Source of the DNA: Enterobacteriaceae bacterium B14
Lineage (GTDB): Bacteria; Pseudomonadota; Gammaproteobacteria; Enterobacterales; Enterobacteriaceae
Direction: 5' to 3'
Assembly (NCBI GenBank): GCA_000307305.1
Contig: DF158882.1
Coordinates: 280,585 to 344,584, forward strand
DNA length: 64,000 bases
The notes under the pieces were generated by a model. That model saw only the letters and a program-made list of their open reading frames with translations. It was not told the DNA's origin and ran no database searches. This document shows, in pieces, positions 38,840 to 49,419 of the stretch. Numbering within the stretch: the first letter of the stretch is position 1; each line of letters begins with the position of its first letter. The position numbers were made by a program, and so were the translations under genes.

Positions 38840-40513
38840 ATGTCGATAAGTATCTTTAACCGTCGCTGGGCTGGTGTATTACTGGAATCGCTGACCCGAC
38901 ACGGGGTTCATCATATCTGTATCGCTCCTGGTTCTCGTTCAACGCCGCTCACGCTAGAAGCCGCGGCGAACCCGCGTTTAGTGTGCCATACCCATTTCGA
39001 TGAGCGTGGATTAGGGCACTTGGCGCTCGGGCTAGCCAAAGCGTCAGGTGAGCCTGTCGCGGTGATTGTGACATCGGGTACTGCGGTGGCAAATCTCTAT
39101 CCAGCCTTGATAGAGGCGGGGCTAACAGGGGAGCGGCTGATTCTCTTGACAGCAGATCGCCCACCGGAGCTTATCGACTGTGGTGCGAATCAAGCGATTC
39201 GTCAGACAGGAATGTTCTCTTCACATCCTGCCCAAGCGCTTAATCTGCCTCGTCCTACCCCTGATATTCCGGCGGCTTGGCTCGCCTCCGCGTTAGATAA
39301 CGCGGTTGACCAATTAGAGTTTGGTGCTTTGCATGTTAACTGCCCCTTTGCTGAGCCTTTATATGGCGGTGATGAGAAGGCGTTCACAGAGTGGTCTGAC
39401 GCGTTGGGCGATTGGTGGCAGAGCGACAAACCTTGGCTGAAGAGCACTCTTCAGCGCGCTGTTCTACCTGAGCAAGATTGGCTGCACTGGCGTCAAAAAC
39501 GCGGTGTCGTGGTGGCGGGTAGGATGAGCGCCGAAGAGGGAATGCTCGTTGCTGAGTGGGCAAACCGTTTGGGCTGGCCTTTGCTAGGTGATGTACTCTC
39601 TCAGACGGGGCAACCACTACCCTGTGCAGATTTATGGCTAACAGCTCCCGCCGCGCAGCGCTACCTAGAACAGGCTCAGTTAGTGATTCAATTTGGTACC
39701 AGCCTGACAGGAAAACGACTGCTGCAGTGGCAGGCTGCGTGTCAGCCAGAGGAGTTCTGGTTGGTTGATCCTGCTCAGGGTAGGCAAGACCCAGCCCATC
39801 ATCGCGGTAGACGTTTAATTGCGGAGATTAAAACGTGGCTGTCTTTGCATCCTACCCAGCGTTGCACTCCGTGGGCTGCGAGGCTGGATGATATAGCACG
39901 ACATGCACTGGCGTGTGTGACAGAGAGCATCCACCCTCATTTTAGTGAGTCTCAGGTTGCCGCACGCTTGCCTGCGTTGTTGCCAGAGAATGGGCAGTTA
40001 TTTGTCGGCAACAGCCTGATTGTTCGTCTCATTGATGCGTTTGCCCAACTTCCTCTTGGATACCCTGTTTTTAGTAACCGAGGTGCTAGTGGTATTGACG
40101 GGTTGATTTCAACCGCCGTGGGCGTAGAGAGGGCAACGGAAAAACCGACGCTAGCTATCGTTGGCGATCTCTCTGCACTCTATGATTTGAATGCATTGTC
40201 TCTGCTAGCTCACTGTTCTGCACCGACAGTGCTTATTGTCGTGAACAACGATGGTGGCGCGATCTTTTCTATGCTCCCCACACCGCAGGCCGAGCGAGAG
40301 CGTTTTTATCAGATGCCACATGGCCTGCATTTTGAACATGCGGCGGCGATGTTCGGTCTACAGTATCAATGCCCAGATAATTGGCAGCAGCTCAGTGATG
40401 CTGTCGAAAAGATTTGGCGGCAAGGTGGAACACTCCTTCTGGAGATACGTGTTCCCCCAAGTGAAGGCGCTGAGACACTGCAACACATGCTAAAACAGGT
40501 GAATGGTCTATGA
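38840..40513 (+). CDS. menD: SEPHCHC synthase MenD
   Basis: Thiamine-diphosphate enzyme that joins isochorismate and 2-oxoglutarate to give SEPHCHC in menaquinone synthesis. It has 557 residues (E. coli 556). Visible: the N-terminal [39 protein letters not shown], and LTADRPPEL. The C-terminal ThDP/Mg2+ region is [13 protein letters not shown] followed by VNNDGGAIF. The last codon overlaps the menH start (ATGA at 40510-40513). Confidence 0.97.
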   Translation: MSISIFNRRWAGVLLESLTRHGVHHICIAPGSRSTPLTLEAAANPRLVCHTHFDERGLGHLALGLAKASGEPVAVIVTSGTAVANLYPALIEAGLTGERLILLTADRPPELIDCGANQAIRQTGMFSSHPAQALNLPRPTPDIPAAWLASALDNAVDQLEFGALHVNCPFAEPLYGGDEKAFTEWSDALGDWWQSDKPWLKSTLQRAVLPEQDWLHWRQKRGVVVAGRMSAEEGMLVAEWANRLGWPLLGDVLSQTGQPLPCADLWLTAPAAQRYLEQAQLVIQFGTSLTGKRLLQWQAACQPEEFWLVDPAQGRQDPAHHRGRRLIAEIKTWLSLHPTQRCTPWAARLDDIARHALACVTESIHPHFSESQVAARLPALLPENGQLFVGNSLIVRLIDAFAQLPLGYPVFSNRGASGIDGLISTAVGVERATEKPTLAIVGDLSALYDLNALSLLAHCSAPTVLIVVNNDGGAIFSMLPTPQAERERFYQMPHGLHFEHAAAMFGLQYQCPDNWQQLSDAVEKIWRQGGTLLLEIRVPPSEGAETLQHMLKQVNGL

Positions 40514-41280
40514 AGCTTTCCGCGCGTCTCTTAAGTGAAGGCGAAGTCGACCGCCCTAGCCTGATTTGGCTGCACGGTTTATTAGGAAGTGGAGAGGATT
40601 GGAAGGGCGTTTTGCCTTATTTTGCTGACTGGTCCTGTTTTACTATCGACCTTCCTGGGCATGGTTATGCAGTGGATTTGCGTGTCTCTGATTTCGCAGA
40701 ATTGGATCGCGCATTGGTCGCCGCCATAGATGAGTGGGGCGTTGAGGATTACTGGCTGGTTGGCTACTCTTTGGGAGGGCGCATCGCCATGTATCATGCG
40801 TGCCATGGGCAGAGCGAAAACCTGCGTGGTTTGATTGTTGAAGGGGGAAACCTCGGCTTAAAAACGGCTAAGGCGCGTCAAACACGCATCAAAAACGATG
40901 CACTATGGGCCGAACGTTTCCGCAGTGGGCCAATAGAAACGGTGCTGCATGATTGGTATCGGCAGCCCGTGTTTGCCGATCTCGATGAGCATCAAAGAGC
41001 TGCGTTGATTGCAACGCGTAGCAATAATCAGGGTGAAGGCATTGCCGCCATGCTGGAGTCCACTTCGTTAGGTGTACAGCCTTGGTTAGGGGATGCGCTT
41101 AAACAGCGAAATATCCCGTTTAGTTACCTCTGCGGTGAGCGTGACGCCAAGTTTCAGGCGTTGGCGCAGAAAGAATCTTTGCCGCTGCTGACAATCGCGT
41201 CCGCAGGGCACAATGCACATATTGCCAATCCGCAGGTTTTCGCGGAACGGCTACTTTCATTTTTAAAGTCTCATATTTAA
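40510..41280 (+). CDS. menH: SHCHC synthase MenH
   Basis: Alpha/beta-hydrolase fold lyase that removes pyruvate from SEPHCHC. It has 256 residues (E. coli 252). The oxyanion stretch is [12 protein letters not shown], the nucleophile Ser87 is in GYSLGGR, the Asp region is in CGERDAKF, and the catalytic His is in AGHNAHI. It starts inside the menD stop codon. menB follows 12 bases later. Confidence 0.95.
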   Translation: MKLSARLLSEGEVDRPSLIWLHGLLGSGEDWKGVLPYFADWSCFTIDLPGHGYAVDLRVSDFAELDRALVAAIDEWGVEDYWLVGYSLGGRIAMYHACHGQSENLRGLIVEGGNLGLKTAKARQTRIKNDALWAERFRSGPIETVLHDWYRQPVFADLDEHQRAALIATRSNNQGEGIAAMLESTSLGVQPWLGDALKQRNIPFSYLCGERDAKFQALAQKESLPLLTIASAGHNAHIANPQVFAERLLSFLKSHI

Positions 41281-41292
41281 AGGAACGATGAC

Positions 41293-42150
41293 ATGCTGTA
41301 TCCAAATGAAGAAGAGCTTTACGCTCCTATTGATTGGCAAGACTGCTCTACCGGCTATGAAGATATTCGTTATCACAAATCGAGCGATGGTATTGCCAAG
41401 ATCACCATCAACCGCCCGCAAGTGCGTAACGCATTCCGCCCTCAGACAGTAAAAGAGATGATTCAGGCGATGTCTGATGCGCGCTATGACGACAATGTCG
41501 GCGTGATTATCCTGACGGGTGAAGGGGATAAAGCATTCTGTTCCGGTGGTGACCAAAAGGTCCGTGGGGACTACGGCGGCTATCAGGATAACAGCGGTGT
41601 ACATCACCTGAACGTGCTAGATTTTCAGCGCCAGATCCGTACTTGTCCTAAGCCTGTTGTGGCGATGGTCGCGGGTTATTCCATCGGTGGTGGGCATGTT
41701 CTGCACATGATGTGTGACCTGACTATTGCGGCTGAAAACGCTATTTTTGGCCAAACAGGGCCGAAAGTGGGATCTTTCGATGGTGGATGGGGCGCATCTT
41801 ATATGGCGCGCATTGTCGGCCAGAAGAAGGCGCGTGAGATCTGGTTCCTATGCCGTCAATATAATGCACAAGAAGCACTGGATATGGGGCTGGTTAACAC
41901 CGTTGTAGCGTTGCCAGAACTAGAGAAAGAAACCGTTCGTTGGTGCCGCGAAATGCTGCGCAATAGCCCAATGGCACTGCGTTGCCTGAAAGCGGCGCTG
42001 AACGCAGACTGCGATGGTCAGGCTGGCCTACAAGAGTTAGCGGGTAACGCCACAATGCTGTTCTATATGACCGAAGAGGGTCAAGAAGGGCGTAATGCGT
42101 TCAATGAGAAGCGTGAACCTGATTTCAGCAAGTTTAAGCGTAATCCATAA
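41293..42150 (+). CDS. menB: 1,4-dihydroxy-2-naphthoyl-CoA synthase MenB
   Basis: Crotonase-fold enzyme that closes the naphthoquinone ring. It has 285 residues, identical to E. coli. Visible: [15 protein letters not shown], the oxyanion hole [38 protein letters not shown], and the C-terminal [13 protein letters not shown], which contributes to the active site. Its stop codon shares a base with the menC start (TAATG). Confidence 0.98.
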   Translation: MLYPNEEELYAPIDWQDCSTGYEDIRYHKSSDGIAKITINRPQVRNAFRPQTVKEMIQAMSDARYDDNVGVIILTGEGDKAFCSGGDQKVRGDYGGYQDNSGVHHLNVLDFQRQIRTCPKPVVAMVAGYSIGGGHVLHMMCDLTIAAENAIFGQTGPKVGSFDGGWGASYMARIVGQKKAREIWFLCRQYNAQEALDMGLVNTVVALPELEKETVRWCREMLRNSPMALRCLKAALNADCDGQAGLQELAGNATMLFYMTEEGQEGRNAFNEKREPDFSKFKRNP

Positions 42151-43136
42151 TGCCATCTGCTATAAAAACCCGAAGTGCCATACTCTACCGCTACAGCCTG
42201 CCGATGGAGGCAGGCGTCGTGTTACGCAATCAGCGCTTAAAAACGCGTGATGGACTGATCTTATGCCTTAGTGAAGGTGATAGACAGGGCTGGGGGGAGG
42301 TGTCACCGCTTCCTGGTTTTAGCAATGAGACGCTAGAGCAGGCCCAGACAGATGCTCTAGAACAGTTAGCTCTGTGGTTGAACAATACAGTTCAAGAGAG
42401 CAGCCTGCCCTCGGTTGCTTTTGGAATAAGCTGTGCGCTGGCTGAGCTAGATGGTGCCCTGCCATTGCAGGCTAATTATCACCATGCGCCGCTGTGCCAC
42501 GGCGATCCTGATGAGCTGATCGAGCGCTTGAGCGATTTGTCTGGTGAGAAGATCGCTAAGGTAAAAGTAGGTCTGTATGAAGCAGTCAGGGATGGGTTGG
42601 TGGTGAATACGCTGCTGGAAGCCGTTCCTGATCTAAAACTTCGCTTAGATGCTAACCGTAGCTGGACACGTGCCAAGGCTGATGGTTTTGCTAAATATGT
42701 GAATCCTTCTCATCGAGCACGGATCGAGTTTCTGGAAGAGCCTTGCAAAACTCGTGATGAATCACGGGCATTTAGCCAAGAGACAGGCATTGCGATCGCT
42801 TGGGATGAAAGCGTGCGTGAAGCAGATTTTGTGGTACAGGCAGAACTGGGTGTCTCCGCAATTATCATTAAGCCAACGCTAGTGGGGAGCCTTTCTCGCT
42901 GCCGTGAACTAATTGAACAAGCGCAACAAGTAGGATTAAAGGCAGTGATAAGCTCTAGTATTGAGTCTAGCTTGGGCCTAACACAGCTTGCACGTATTGC
43001 CGAGTGGATGACGCCGAAGTGTTTGCCGGGGTTGGACACGCTCTCTTTGATGCAGGCTCAGGTTATTCGACAGTGGCCGGATTCAACCTTGCCGATGCTT
43101 AGTGAAAGTGAGTTGGATGTTGTATGGCGCAGTTAG
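42150..43136 (+). CDS. menC: o-Succinylbenzoate synthase MenC
   Basis: Enolase-superfamily dehydratase that makes o-succinylbenzoate from SHCHC. It has 328 residues (E. coli 320). The catalytic Lys pair region is KVKVGLYE, the metal ligands are in [16 protein letters not shown] and IAWDESVRE, and the second Lys is in [11 protein letters not shown]. The C-terminal [16 protein letters not shown] is conserved. It is coupled to menB and overlaps menE. Confidence 0.96.
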   Translation: MPSAIKTRSAILYRYSLPMEAGVVLRNQRLKTRDGLILCLSEGDRQGWGEVSPLPGFSNETLEQAQTDALEQLALWLNNTVQESSLPSVAFGISCALAELDGALPLQANYHHAPLCHGDPDELIERLSDLSGEKIAKVKVGLYEAVRDGLVVNTLLEAVPDLKLRLDANRSWTRAKADGFAKYVNPSHRARIEFLEEPCKTRDESRAFSQETGIAIAWDESVREADFVVQAELGVSAIIIKPTLVGSLSRCRELIEQAQQVGLKAVISSSIESSLGLTQLARIAEWMTPKCLPGLDTLSLMQAQVIRQWPDSTLPMLSESELDVVWRS

Positions 43137-44509
43137 AGATCAAGGCTATGGATACATGGCCTTGGCGTTATTGGGCCAAACAGCGACCAGACTCCACCGC
43201 TCTATGGTGTCAACATCAGCCGATGAGTTGGCTCGAGCTTACTGAGAACATTGATGCGATAGCCGAGAGTTTCAGACTACAGGGTATCGTTGAGGGGACA
43301 TGTATTGCCCTGAGAGGAAAAAATAGCAGCAAGATGTTGCTCGCCTATCTTGCTGCTTTGCAGCTTGGTGCAAAAGTCCTCCCCCTTAGTCCCCAACTTC
43401 CAGACGCATTACTGCGTGAACTGCTCCCCAAAATTGGTGTTTCTTTTGGCTGGTGCGAAGAACGCTATGAGTGGTTAGAAAATATCACCCCGCTTATCGC
43501 TGGTGTGGAAAAGGGGAACTCGGCTGTGAGTTGGCAGCCAGAGCGCTATGCCACATTAACGCTCACTTCTGGCTCTAGTGGGCTACCTAAAGCGGCAGTA
43601 CATACGCTTAATGCACATCTTGATAGCGCTGCTGGTGTGTTGGGAATGATCCCTTTCTCTGAGTCCTCCTGTTGGCTACTTTCTTTACCGCTGTTTCATG
43701 TCTCTGGGCAGGGCATTGTATGGCGCTGGTTATACCGTGGTGCAACGATGGCGATACGGGATACACAACCTTTGGTACAAGCCTTAGAGGGATGTACCCA
43801 CGCTTCCTTAGTGCCAACGCAGTTATTACGTTTACTGGATGAACCTGCATCAGTATCTACGTTGCACTCCGTATTACTCGGTGGGGCGATGATACCTATG
43901 CCATTAACAACACGCGCCGAGAAAGCAGGAATAGGTTGCTGGTGTGGCTACGGCCTAACAGAGATGGCCTCAACGGTCAGCGGCAAACGTGCGGATGGTC
44001 AACCTGGCGTGGGCAAGGTGTTAGCAGGACGTGAAGCCTGTATTGTGGAGGGCGAAATCTGGCTTCGTGGTAGCTGTATGGCATCGGGTTACTGGCTTGA
44101 TGGGCATCTACAGTCGCTGGTGGATGAACAGGGTTGGTTTCATTCCCGAGATCGTGGCGAGCTAAAATCGGGTGAGCTGCATGTTGTCGGTCGTCTGGAT
44201 AATCTGTTTTTCAGCGGCGGAGAGGGGATTCAACCTGAAGATATCGAGCGTGTTTTGGCTGCTCACCCTGCGGTTGTACAGGCGTTTGTCGTCCCTGTTC
44301 CTGACCGTGAATTTGGCCATCGGCCTGTTGCGGTGATTGAAAGTGACTCGGAACTGGCATTTGAAACGCTCGCTGCATGGGTCAGTGATAAATTGGCTCG
44401 GTTTCAGCAGCCAATTCGTTATCTTCGATTGGATGAGAGCTTGAAAACGGGTGGGATTAAGGTTTCTCGACAGCAGGTTTTGGTGTGGGTGCTTGAAGAG
44501 GGTAGTTAG
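43124..44509 (+). CDS. menE: o-Succinylbenzoate--CoA ligase MenE
   Basis: AMP-forming acyl-CoA ligase that activates o-succinylbenzoate. It has 461 residues (E. coli 451). The ATP loop is [16 protein letters not shown]5-type [10 protein letters not shown] is present, and the A8 hinge/arginine region is [20 protein letters not shown]. The C-terminal lid contains the Lys in [10 protein letters not shown]. The start is taken as ATG 43124, which overlaps menC by 13 bases; ATG 43148 would align better with the short E. coli N-terminus and is a real alternative. Confidence 0.95.
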   Translation: MAQLEIKAMDTWPWRYWAKQRPDSTALWCQHQPMSWLELTENIDAIAESFRLQGIVEGTCIALRGKNSSKMLLAYLAALQLGAKVLPLSPQLPDALLRELLPKIGVSFGWCEERYEWLENITPLIAGVEKGNSAVSWQPERYATLTLTSGSSGLPKAAVHTLNAHLDSAAGVLGMIPFSESSCWLLSLPLFHVSGQGIVWRWLYRGATMAIRDTQPLVQALEGCTHASLVPTQLLRLLDEPASVSTLHSVLLGGAMIPMPLTTRAEKAGIGCWCGYGLTEMASTVSGKRADGQPGVGKVLAGREACIVEGEIWLRGSCMASGYWLDGHLQSLVDEQGWFHSRDRGELKSGELHVVGRLDNLFFSGGEGIQPEDIERVLAAHPAVVQAFVVPVPDREFGHRPVAVIESDSELAFETLAAWVSDKLARFQQPIRYLRLDESLKTGGIKVSRQQVLVWVLEEGS

Positions 44510-44527
44510 ATAAAATATTTAAAGAGG

Positions 44528-44553
44528 AAGGGCGATAAAGATATCGCCCTTTT
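44528..44553 (+). terminator. Terminator of the men cluster
   Basis: Stem GGGCGATA (44530-44537) / TATCGCCC (44542-44549) with loop AAGA, flanked by A-residues and TTTT. It lies 20 bases after menE and 30 bases from the end of the convergent catalase gene. It could serve both directions. Confidence 0.85.
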
Positions 44554-44582
44554 AGATTTTGCATGAGTGTTATGCAAAGAGG

Positions 44583-46019
44583 TTATTTCAGCCCCAATGC
44601 CTTAGCAACGCCTGCACCATATTTAGGATCAACCTTTGTGAACAAGTCGACCTGACGGCGTTGAATCGCTTCTGGCACTTGAGACAACTCACCTGCAATA
44701 CGGGTAAACATACGCTGATGCTCTTCGTCACTTAACAAATTGAATAATTTCTGCGGTTGGCTGAAGTAGTCGGTGTCTTCGCGATGATTCCAGTGTGCGG
44801 CAGCACCGTCGAGCGCCAATGGTGGCTCGCTAAAGTCAGGCTGCTCTTGGAATAGACCGTAGCTGTTTGGCTCGTAGGTTGCGCCATTACCGCTATTGCT
44901 ATCCACACGCATCGCACCATCGCGATGGTAGTTATGGAACGGACATTTTGGCGCGTTAACAGGGATCTGGTGATGGTTAATCCCCAGACGGTAACGCTGT
45001 GCATCGCCATAAGAGAAGAGGCGACCTTGTAACATTTTATCTGGGGAGAAACTAATTCCAGGAACAACGTTAGCAGGGTTGAAAGCGGCCTGCTCTACTT
45101 CAGAGAAGTAGTTTTCAGGGTTACGATTCAGTTCAAACTCACCCACTTCAAGCATTGGCACATCGCCATGTAGCCAGACTTTGGTGAGATCGAATGGGTT
45201 GTATGGCAGTTTTGCCGCATTGCTTTCTGAAAGAACTTGAATGAACAGTTTCCAGCGAGGGAAATCACCTTTTTCAATGTGCTCAAAGAGGTCGCGCTGA
45301 GAGCTTTCACGATCCTGCCCAATCAATTTTTCTGCTTCATCATCCATCAAGTTTTTGATGCCTTGCTGAGTTTTGAAGTGGAACTTGACCCAATAACGCT
45401 CATTTTTGGCATTAATGAAGCTGAATGTGTGGCTACCGAAACCATGCATGAGACGATAGGATGCAGGTAATCCACGGTCGCTGAAGTCGATAGTCAACTG
45501 ATGCAGTGCTTCAGGAAGTTGGGAGAAGAAATCCCACTTGTAGAGTGGATTACGTAAGTTGGTTTTAGGATCGCGTTTTACGACGTGGTTTAAGTCAGGA
45601 AATTTTAGTGGGTCACGTAAGTAGAAGACTGGGGTGTCGTTACCTACCAGATCCCAATTCCCCTCTTCGGTATAAAATTTCATGGCAAAACCACGAATGT
45701 CACGCTCTGCATCTGCGGCACCACGCTCACCGGCAACGGTAGAGAAACGGACAAACATCTCTGTTTTTTTGCCTACGGCAGAGAAGATTTTTGCACGGGT
45801 ATATTGGGTAATGTCATGAGTGACGGTGAACGTACCGTAGGCGGCGGAGCCTTTAGCGTGCATTCGTCTTTCAGGGATAACTTCACGATCGAAATGGGCT
45901 AACTTTTCAAGAAACCAGACATCTTGCAGCAACTGTGGGCCACGAGGACCAGCAGTAATGACATTATTATTATCAACGACGGGCGCACCTGCGGCAGTCG
46001 TTAGTCCTTTCTTGCTCAT
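44583..46019 (-). CDS. katA: Monofunctional heme catalase (small subunit type)
   Basis: Clade 3 catalase that decomposes hydrogen peroxide in the cytoplasm, 478 residues. The catalytic His54 is in [14 protein letters not shown], the Asn in the VGNDTPVF segment, and the proximal heme Tyr is in [19 protein letters not shown]-pocket residues are also present ([11 protein letters not shown]). The ATG at 46019 has GGAG six bases upstream; a GTG codon directly before it is in frame. It is convergent with menE. The 5' region holds no OxyR site that I could match confidently. E. coli K-12 lacks a katA of this type, so it is an accessory gene at this locus. Confidence 0.95.
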   Translation of the reverse strand: MSKKGLTTAAGAPVVDNNNVITAGPRGPQLLQDVWFLEKLAHFDREVIPERRMHAKGSAAYGTFTVTHDITQYTRAKIFSAVGKKTEMFVRFSTVAGERGAADAERDIRGFAMKFYTEEGNWDLVGNDTPVFYLRDPLKFPDLNHVVKRDPKTNLRNPLYKWDFFSQLPEALHQLTIDFSDRGLPASYRLMHGFGSHTFSFINAKNERYWVKFHFKTQQGIKNLMDDEAEKLIGQDRESSQRDLFEHIEKGDFPRWKLFIQVLSESNAAKLPYNPFDLTKVWLHGDVPMLEVGEFELNRNPENYFSEVEQAAFNPANVVPGISFSPDKMLQGRLFSYGDAQRYRLGINHHQIPVNAPKCPFHNYHRDGAMRVDSNSGNGATYEPNSYGLFQEQPDFSEPPLALDGAAAHWNHREDTDYFSQPQKLFNLLSDEEHQRMFTRIAGELSQVPEAIQRRQVDLFTKVDPKYGAGVAKALGLK

Positions 46020-46476
46020 CACATTCTCCTTCCTAAAGTTACATTGGTTAACTTATCAAATAGGGCCGACAAGTTATTTTTCACTCGGTAAAACTCGAAC
46101 GTATTCCGATGATGAATACAGAGGTGAGGAACCATCCCAAAAGCGTAGCCTATTTCTGCACGCATTAGATTTTTGGATGACATCCTTTATTCCTTTTTAT
46201 TTATAAGGGTAATGGAGGGAGTTAGCTAATCGTTATCTGTTATTAACGTCATCGTTAGAAGTAATCACCGTTATAGAGCGATGTTTCTTCTCTATTGGTA
46301 AATAGATTAATTTACTAATAAATAAGAAAATTATAGATTAACAATAGCATTTTTACAGAGAGGGAAATTGAAAAGCCACATAAAAATAGTAGTGGGTATA
46401 ACTGTGTTGTGCAGAAAGGGTGAGTCGAGAAGAGATCGAGCCGTGAGTCGTCGGCCCGATCTTAATTCAAGTGTTT
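46020..46476. other. Intergenic region katA-tyrP
   Basis: 457 bases, AT-rich in the middle. It carries the katA promoter on one side and the tyrP 3' end on the other. Apart from the hairpin at 46433-46462, no gene or operator is supported. Confidence 0.5.
46433..46462 (-). terminator. Hairpin at the 3' end of tyrP
   Basis: AGATCG-A-GCCG pairs with CGGC-C-CGATCT (ten of eleven positions) around an eight-base loop, 15 bases after the tyrP stop. The T-rich tract is poor, so it is a probable rather than a certain terminator. Confidence 0.5.
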
Positions 46477-47694
46477 TTATCCAACCGGTGGAAGCAGGCG
46501 GAAGACGATAGCGAACTGAATACCAATGATGGCAACACCGCAGAGGAATACCAAGGTCAGCAGGGGTTTGCCGCCAAATACGCGATATTTTCCTTCAACG
46601 CCAGATTCTGATTTTCGAGCTTGCCAGACAAGCATGGAAGGCAGCAGGAGTGCGAGAACCGCTAAGGCAACCGCAGCAAAACCCAACGCCATGATGAAGC
46701 CTTTCGGATAGAACAGGGCGAATACGAGGGGAGGTGTAAACGTTAAAATGCCCGTTTGTGCTCTGCCTGAAGCCCGATTGCTACGCTGGAATAGGTCAGC
46801 TAAATAATCGAAAAGGCCAAGAGAAACACCGAGAAAAGAGGTCGCCAATGCTAAATCTGCAAACAAATGCAGTGCTAGCTCAATGCGTGGAGTCATGACG
46901 ACTTCCCTCACTGCTTGTAGTAGCCCACTTAAGCCTGACTCTGTCGCGAGAATGCCCATAAATGTCACTGAGCTTATCGAGCCTAATGTGGCGAGCTGCC
47001 AGAAGATATAGGCGATAAGTGGGATAGCACTACCAATAATGAATACCCAGCGCAGCTTACGAATATTGCCGCCCATATAGTTAACAACGCTTGGTATGCT
47101 GCCGTGAAAACCAAAAGAGGTAAAAATAACGGGGATAGCAGAGAGAGCCAGCCCTTGTTCTAGAGGGAGTGTCAGTAAGTTAACTTTCTGGATATGCGGC
47201 AGCATGAAGGCCATCATGAGGACCAGAATCACAATTTTCAGTGTAAACAGAATACGATTGATCAAATCAACGGAGTGCGTGCCGATACAAACGACGGCAC
47301 CGGCAATAAATGTGAACAGTAAAACGCCCCAAGCATTCGGGATATGGGTATCGAGCCAGTCATTGAGGCTACCCGCTAGCAGTTCGCCAGCGCCGCTGAT
47401 GTAGGCCGCAGTGAGGGCATACATAAGAAAAAGCATACTAAAACCGGTGAGCCACTGGCCTCCTCGACCGAGATAGCGCTTTGCCAGTGTGCCTAGCCCA
47501 GTATCTGCGGGTTCATGCTGATACACTTCAACCATCAACAGAGCGGTGTAACACATGATTGCCCATAGGCCGATGAGTAAAACGAGCGTTACACCAAATC
47601 CGACGCCCGCAGCCGCTAGCGGCATTGCCAGCATACCGGCACCAATAGTGGTGCCTGCCACAATAAAAATACTGCCAAGTGTACGATTTTTCAC
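46477..47694 (-). CDS. tyrP: Tyrosine-specific transport protein TyrP
   Basis: Inner-membrane tyrosine:proton symporter of the hydroxy/aromatic amino acid permease (HAAAP) family, with about 11 transmembrane helices. It has 405 residues from the GTG at 47694 (E. coli 403). The GTG is chosen because GAGGG lies just upstream and the product then begins [20 protein letters not shown] like E. coli. Upstream ATG codons at 47709/47712 have no ribosome site. Visible family motifs: [65 protein letters not shown]. Two TyrR boxes lie upstream, supporting the substrate call. Confidence 0.95.
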   Translation of the reverse strand: MKNRTLGSIFIVAGTTIGAGMLAMPLAAAGVGFGVTLVLLIGLWAIMCYTALLMVEVYQHEPADTGLGTLAKRYLGRGGQWLTGFSMLFLMYALTAAYISGAGELLAGSLNDWLDTHIPNAWGVLLFTFIAGAVVCIGTHSVDLINRILFTLKIVILVLMMAFMLPHIQKVNLLTLPLEQGLALSAIPVIFTSFGFHGSIPSVVNYMGGNIRKLRWVFIIGSAIPLIAYIFWQLATLGSISSVTFMGILATESGLSGLLQAVREVVMTPRIELALHLFADLALATSFLGVSLGLFDYLADLFQRSNRASGRAQTGILTFTPPLVFALFYPKGFIMALGFAAVALAVLALLLPSMLVWQARKSESGVEGKYRVFGGKPLLTLVFLCGVAIIGIQFAIVFRLLPPVG

Positions 47695-47762
47695 ACTTCC
47701 CTCTGCCATCAATAAAACGATTCTTTTTATAAGTTGGGCAGAGTAGAGGATTTAAAGTGCAA

Positions 47763-47803
47763 CGTCAAACCAGCGTTACATAACATGTAAATCATTATGT
47801 ACA
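47763..47803. promoter_or_regulatory. TyrR boxes upstream of tyrP
   Basis: A strong box, TGTAAA-N6-TGTACA (47786-47803), matches the TyrR consensus TGTAAA-N6-TTTACA with one mismatch. A weaker box, CGTCAA-N6-GTTACA (47763-47780), lies five bases away, 23 bases centre to centre. The weak box overlaps a TTGACG that could be the -35 of tyrP on the minus strand. This is the strong-plus-weak arrangement through which TyrR controls tyrP in E. coli. Confidence 0.75.
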
Positions 47804-47893
47804 TTGTTTTTAGCGGTTCGCTTAAAAAAAGAGTGGTGTTTATTTGTCTGGGTTTTAAAGTGATAAAAAGAAGAATAATTAAGGGAGTTAGTA

Positions 47894-49087
47894 ATGCTAA
47901 AAGTGGAAATGCTATGTACAGGGGATGAAGTTCTGCACGGGCAAATCGTAGATACCAATGCGGCATGGTTGGCGGACTATCTGTTCCAGCAAGGCTTACC
48001 TATGAGTGGGCGAGCGACGGTTGGGGATGATTTGAATTCATTGATCGATGCATTAAAGAAACGAAGCCTAGATGCTGATGTGTTGATCGTGAATGGTGGG
48101 TTAGGCCCCACTAGCGATGATTTAAGTGCGTTGGCAGCAGCTAAGGCATTAGGAGAAGAACTGATTGAGCGGCCTGAGTGGATCGCAACAATGGAGGCTT
48201 ATTTTGTGGCCCGCGGGAGAACGATGTCTGCGAGTAACCGTAAGCAGGCGATGATCCCTTCAAGCGCCAAATTGATTGATAACCCAGTGGGTACGGCATG
48301 TGGTTTTAGTATTGAACTAAACCAGTGTCTGATCTTTTTTACACCAGGAGTCCCTTCTGAGTTGAAAGTTATGGTGGAGCAGCAAATTGTGCCCCAACTG
48401 CGAGAACGTTTTGAACTTGGTGAGCCACCTATTTGCCTGCGATTGACGACTTTTGGTCGAACAGAGAGTGCGCTTGCTGGGCTGATTGAACCCCTCTCTT
48501 TTCCTGATGGTGCATCGATGGGCTATCGTTCCTCTATGCCTATTATTGAATTAAAACTTACAGGGCCGGGGAGTCTGCGAGATGAGATGGAAAAAGCGTG
48601 GCAGCAGGTGCGCGATATTGCGGGTGAAAACTGTATTTTTGAGGGAACTGCTGGCTTACCCATGCTGATAAAACAGCAGCTACAGAGTAAAAAATTGGCG
48701 CTGGCGCTGAGTGAGCAGTTCACTGCAGGGTTGCTTAACTGGCAATTGCATTCGGTGCAAACACCTCTCGTTGCCGGGGAGTTGATGCCAGAATCTGGTG
48801 CGGGTAATTTGGCCTCGATTGCGGCCCGAGCGAGGATCCTTGCGAGCCATAGTGGTGCAGATGTGGCGTTAGCTGTTGGGGGATTGATTGACGATAAGGT
48901 GAGCGTTGCTTTGCATGTATCCGATAAAACCTATGGGATGCAGGTACGTTATCAAGCTCGGCACCATAGCCAGCGCATCCGCCAAGAGGTGACGGCAATG
49001 TTGGCATTGGACATGCTACGTCGCTGGCTAAAAGATTGGTCAGTTTATGGTCACTACGAGTGGCTTACTATTGACGAAACGCTTTAG
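47894..49087 (+). CDS. yfaY: CinA-like (MoCF-fold) protein YfaY
   Basis: 397-residue cytoplasmic protein (E. coli YfaY 400). The N-terminal COG1058/molybdopterin-binding-like domain is clear: EMLCTGDEVLHGQIVDTNAAWLA (read across 5-27), NGGLGPTSDDLSA, NPVGTACGF and FFTPGVPSELK. The C-terminal region corresponds to the CinA deamidase domain. In E. coli YfaY shows no NMN deamidase activity, and the working enzyme is the separate PncC, so the role here is unknown. It is divergent from tyrP and its end overlaps yfaE by four bases on the opposite strand. Confidence 0.94.
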   Translation: MLKVEMLCTGDEVLHGQIVDTNAAWLADYLFQQGLPMSGRATVGDDLNSLIDALKKRSLDADVLIVNGGLGPTSDDLSALAAAKALGEELIERPEWIATMEAYFVARGRTMSASNRKQAMIPSSAKLIDNPVGTACGFSIELNQCLIFFTPGVPSELKVMVEQQIVPQLRERFELGEPPICLRLTTFGRTESALAGLIEPLSFPDGASMGYRSSMPIIELKLTGPGSLRDEMEKAWQQVRDIAGENCIFEGTAGLPMLIKQQLQSKKLALALSEQFTAGLLNWQLHSVQTPLVAGELMPESGAGNLASIAARARILASHSGADVALAVGGLIDDKVSVALHVSDKTYGMQVRYQARHHSQRIRQEVTAMLALDMLRRWLKDWSVYGHYEWLTIDETL

Positions 49088-49344
49088 ATCTCAAGCTCGA
49101 TATCCACCAGCGGGATACAGCAGCAAGGTAATATTTCACCGTCTTGTATCAATGCCAAGGGTTTGTTGTGATAAGCGACCCGACCTTTTAGTAGACGGGT
49201 TCGGCAAGAGCCACAGTAGCCTGAACGGCACTGATACTCTACTTGCACCTGATTGATCTCAAGGTGTTCAAGTAGCGTTTGCTGGCCTTCTATGAATTCA
49301 AACTGTGTGCCAGAGGTGCGCAGTTTTACTTTTGGTTGGCTCAT
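49084..49344 (-). CDS. yfaE: Diferric-tyrosyl radical maintenance ferredoxin YfaE
   Basis: Small plant-type [2Fe-2S] ferredoxin that supplies electrons for NrdB cofactor assembly and repair. It has 86 residues (E. coli 84). Cluster ligands are Cys39, Cys44 and Cys47 in CRSGYCGSC and a Cys in ILPCCC (74-76). The ATG at 49344 is preferred over an upstream TTG. It lies 75 bases after nrdB in the same direction, as in E. coli, with a strong hairpin in between. Confidence 0.93.
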   Translation of the reverse strand: MSQPKVKLRTSGTQFEFIEGQQTLLEHLEINQVQVEYQCRSGYCGSCRTRLLKGRVAYHNKPLALIQDGEILPCCCIPLVDIELEI

Positions 49345-49361
49345 AGGCAAAAGTATTCCCT

Positions 49362-49385
49362 AATAGCCTGTTTTCACAGGCTATT
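49362..49385 (-). terminator. Hairpin between nrdB and yfaE
   Basis: Perfect 10-bp stem AATAGCCTGT (49362-49371) / ACAGGCTATT (49376-49385) with a four-base loop. On the minus strand it lies after nrdB and 18 bases before the yfaE start. No T-run follows, so it may be a partial terminator, an RNA-stability element, or a structure that limits yfaE translation. Confidence 0.45.
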
Positions 49386-49419
49386 GACTAACAATTAATT
49401 AAATATTCTTGGTAGGAAA

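Noticed and set aside
46020..46330. OxyR site upstream of the catalase gene
   Set aside because: Isolated ATAG and CTAT elements occur, but not at the required ATAG-N7-CTAT-N7-ATAG-N7-CTAT spacing.
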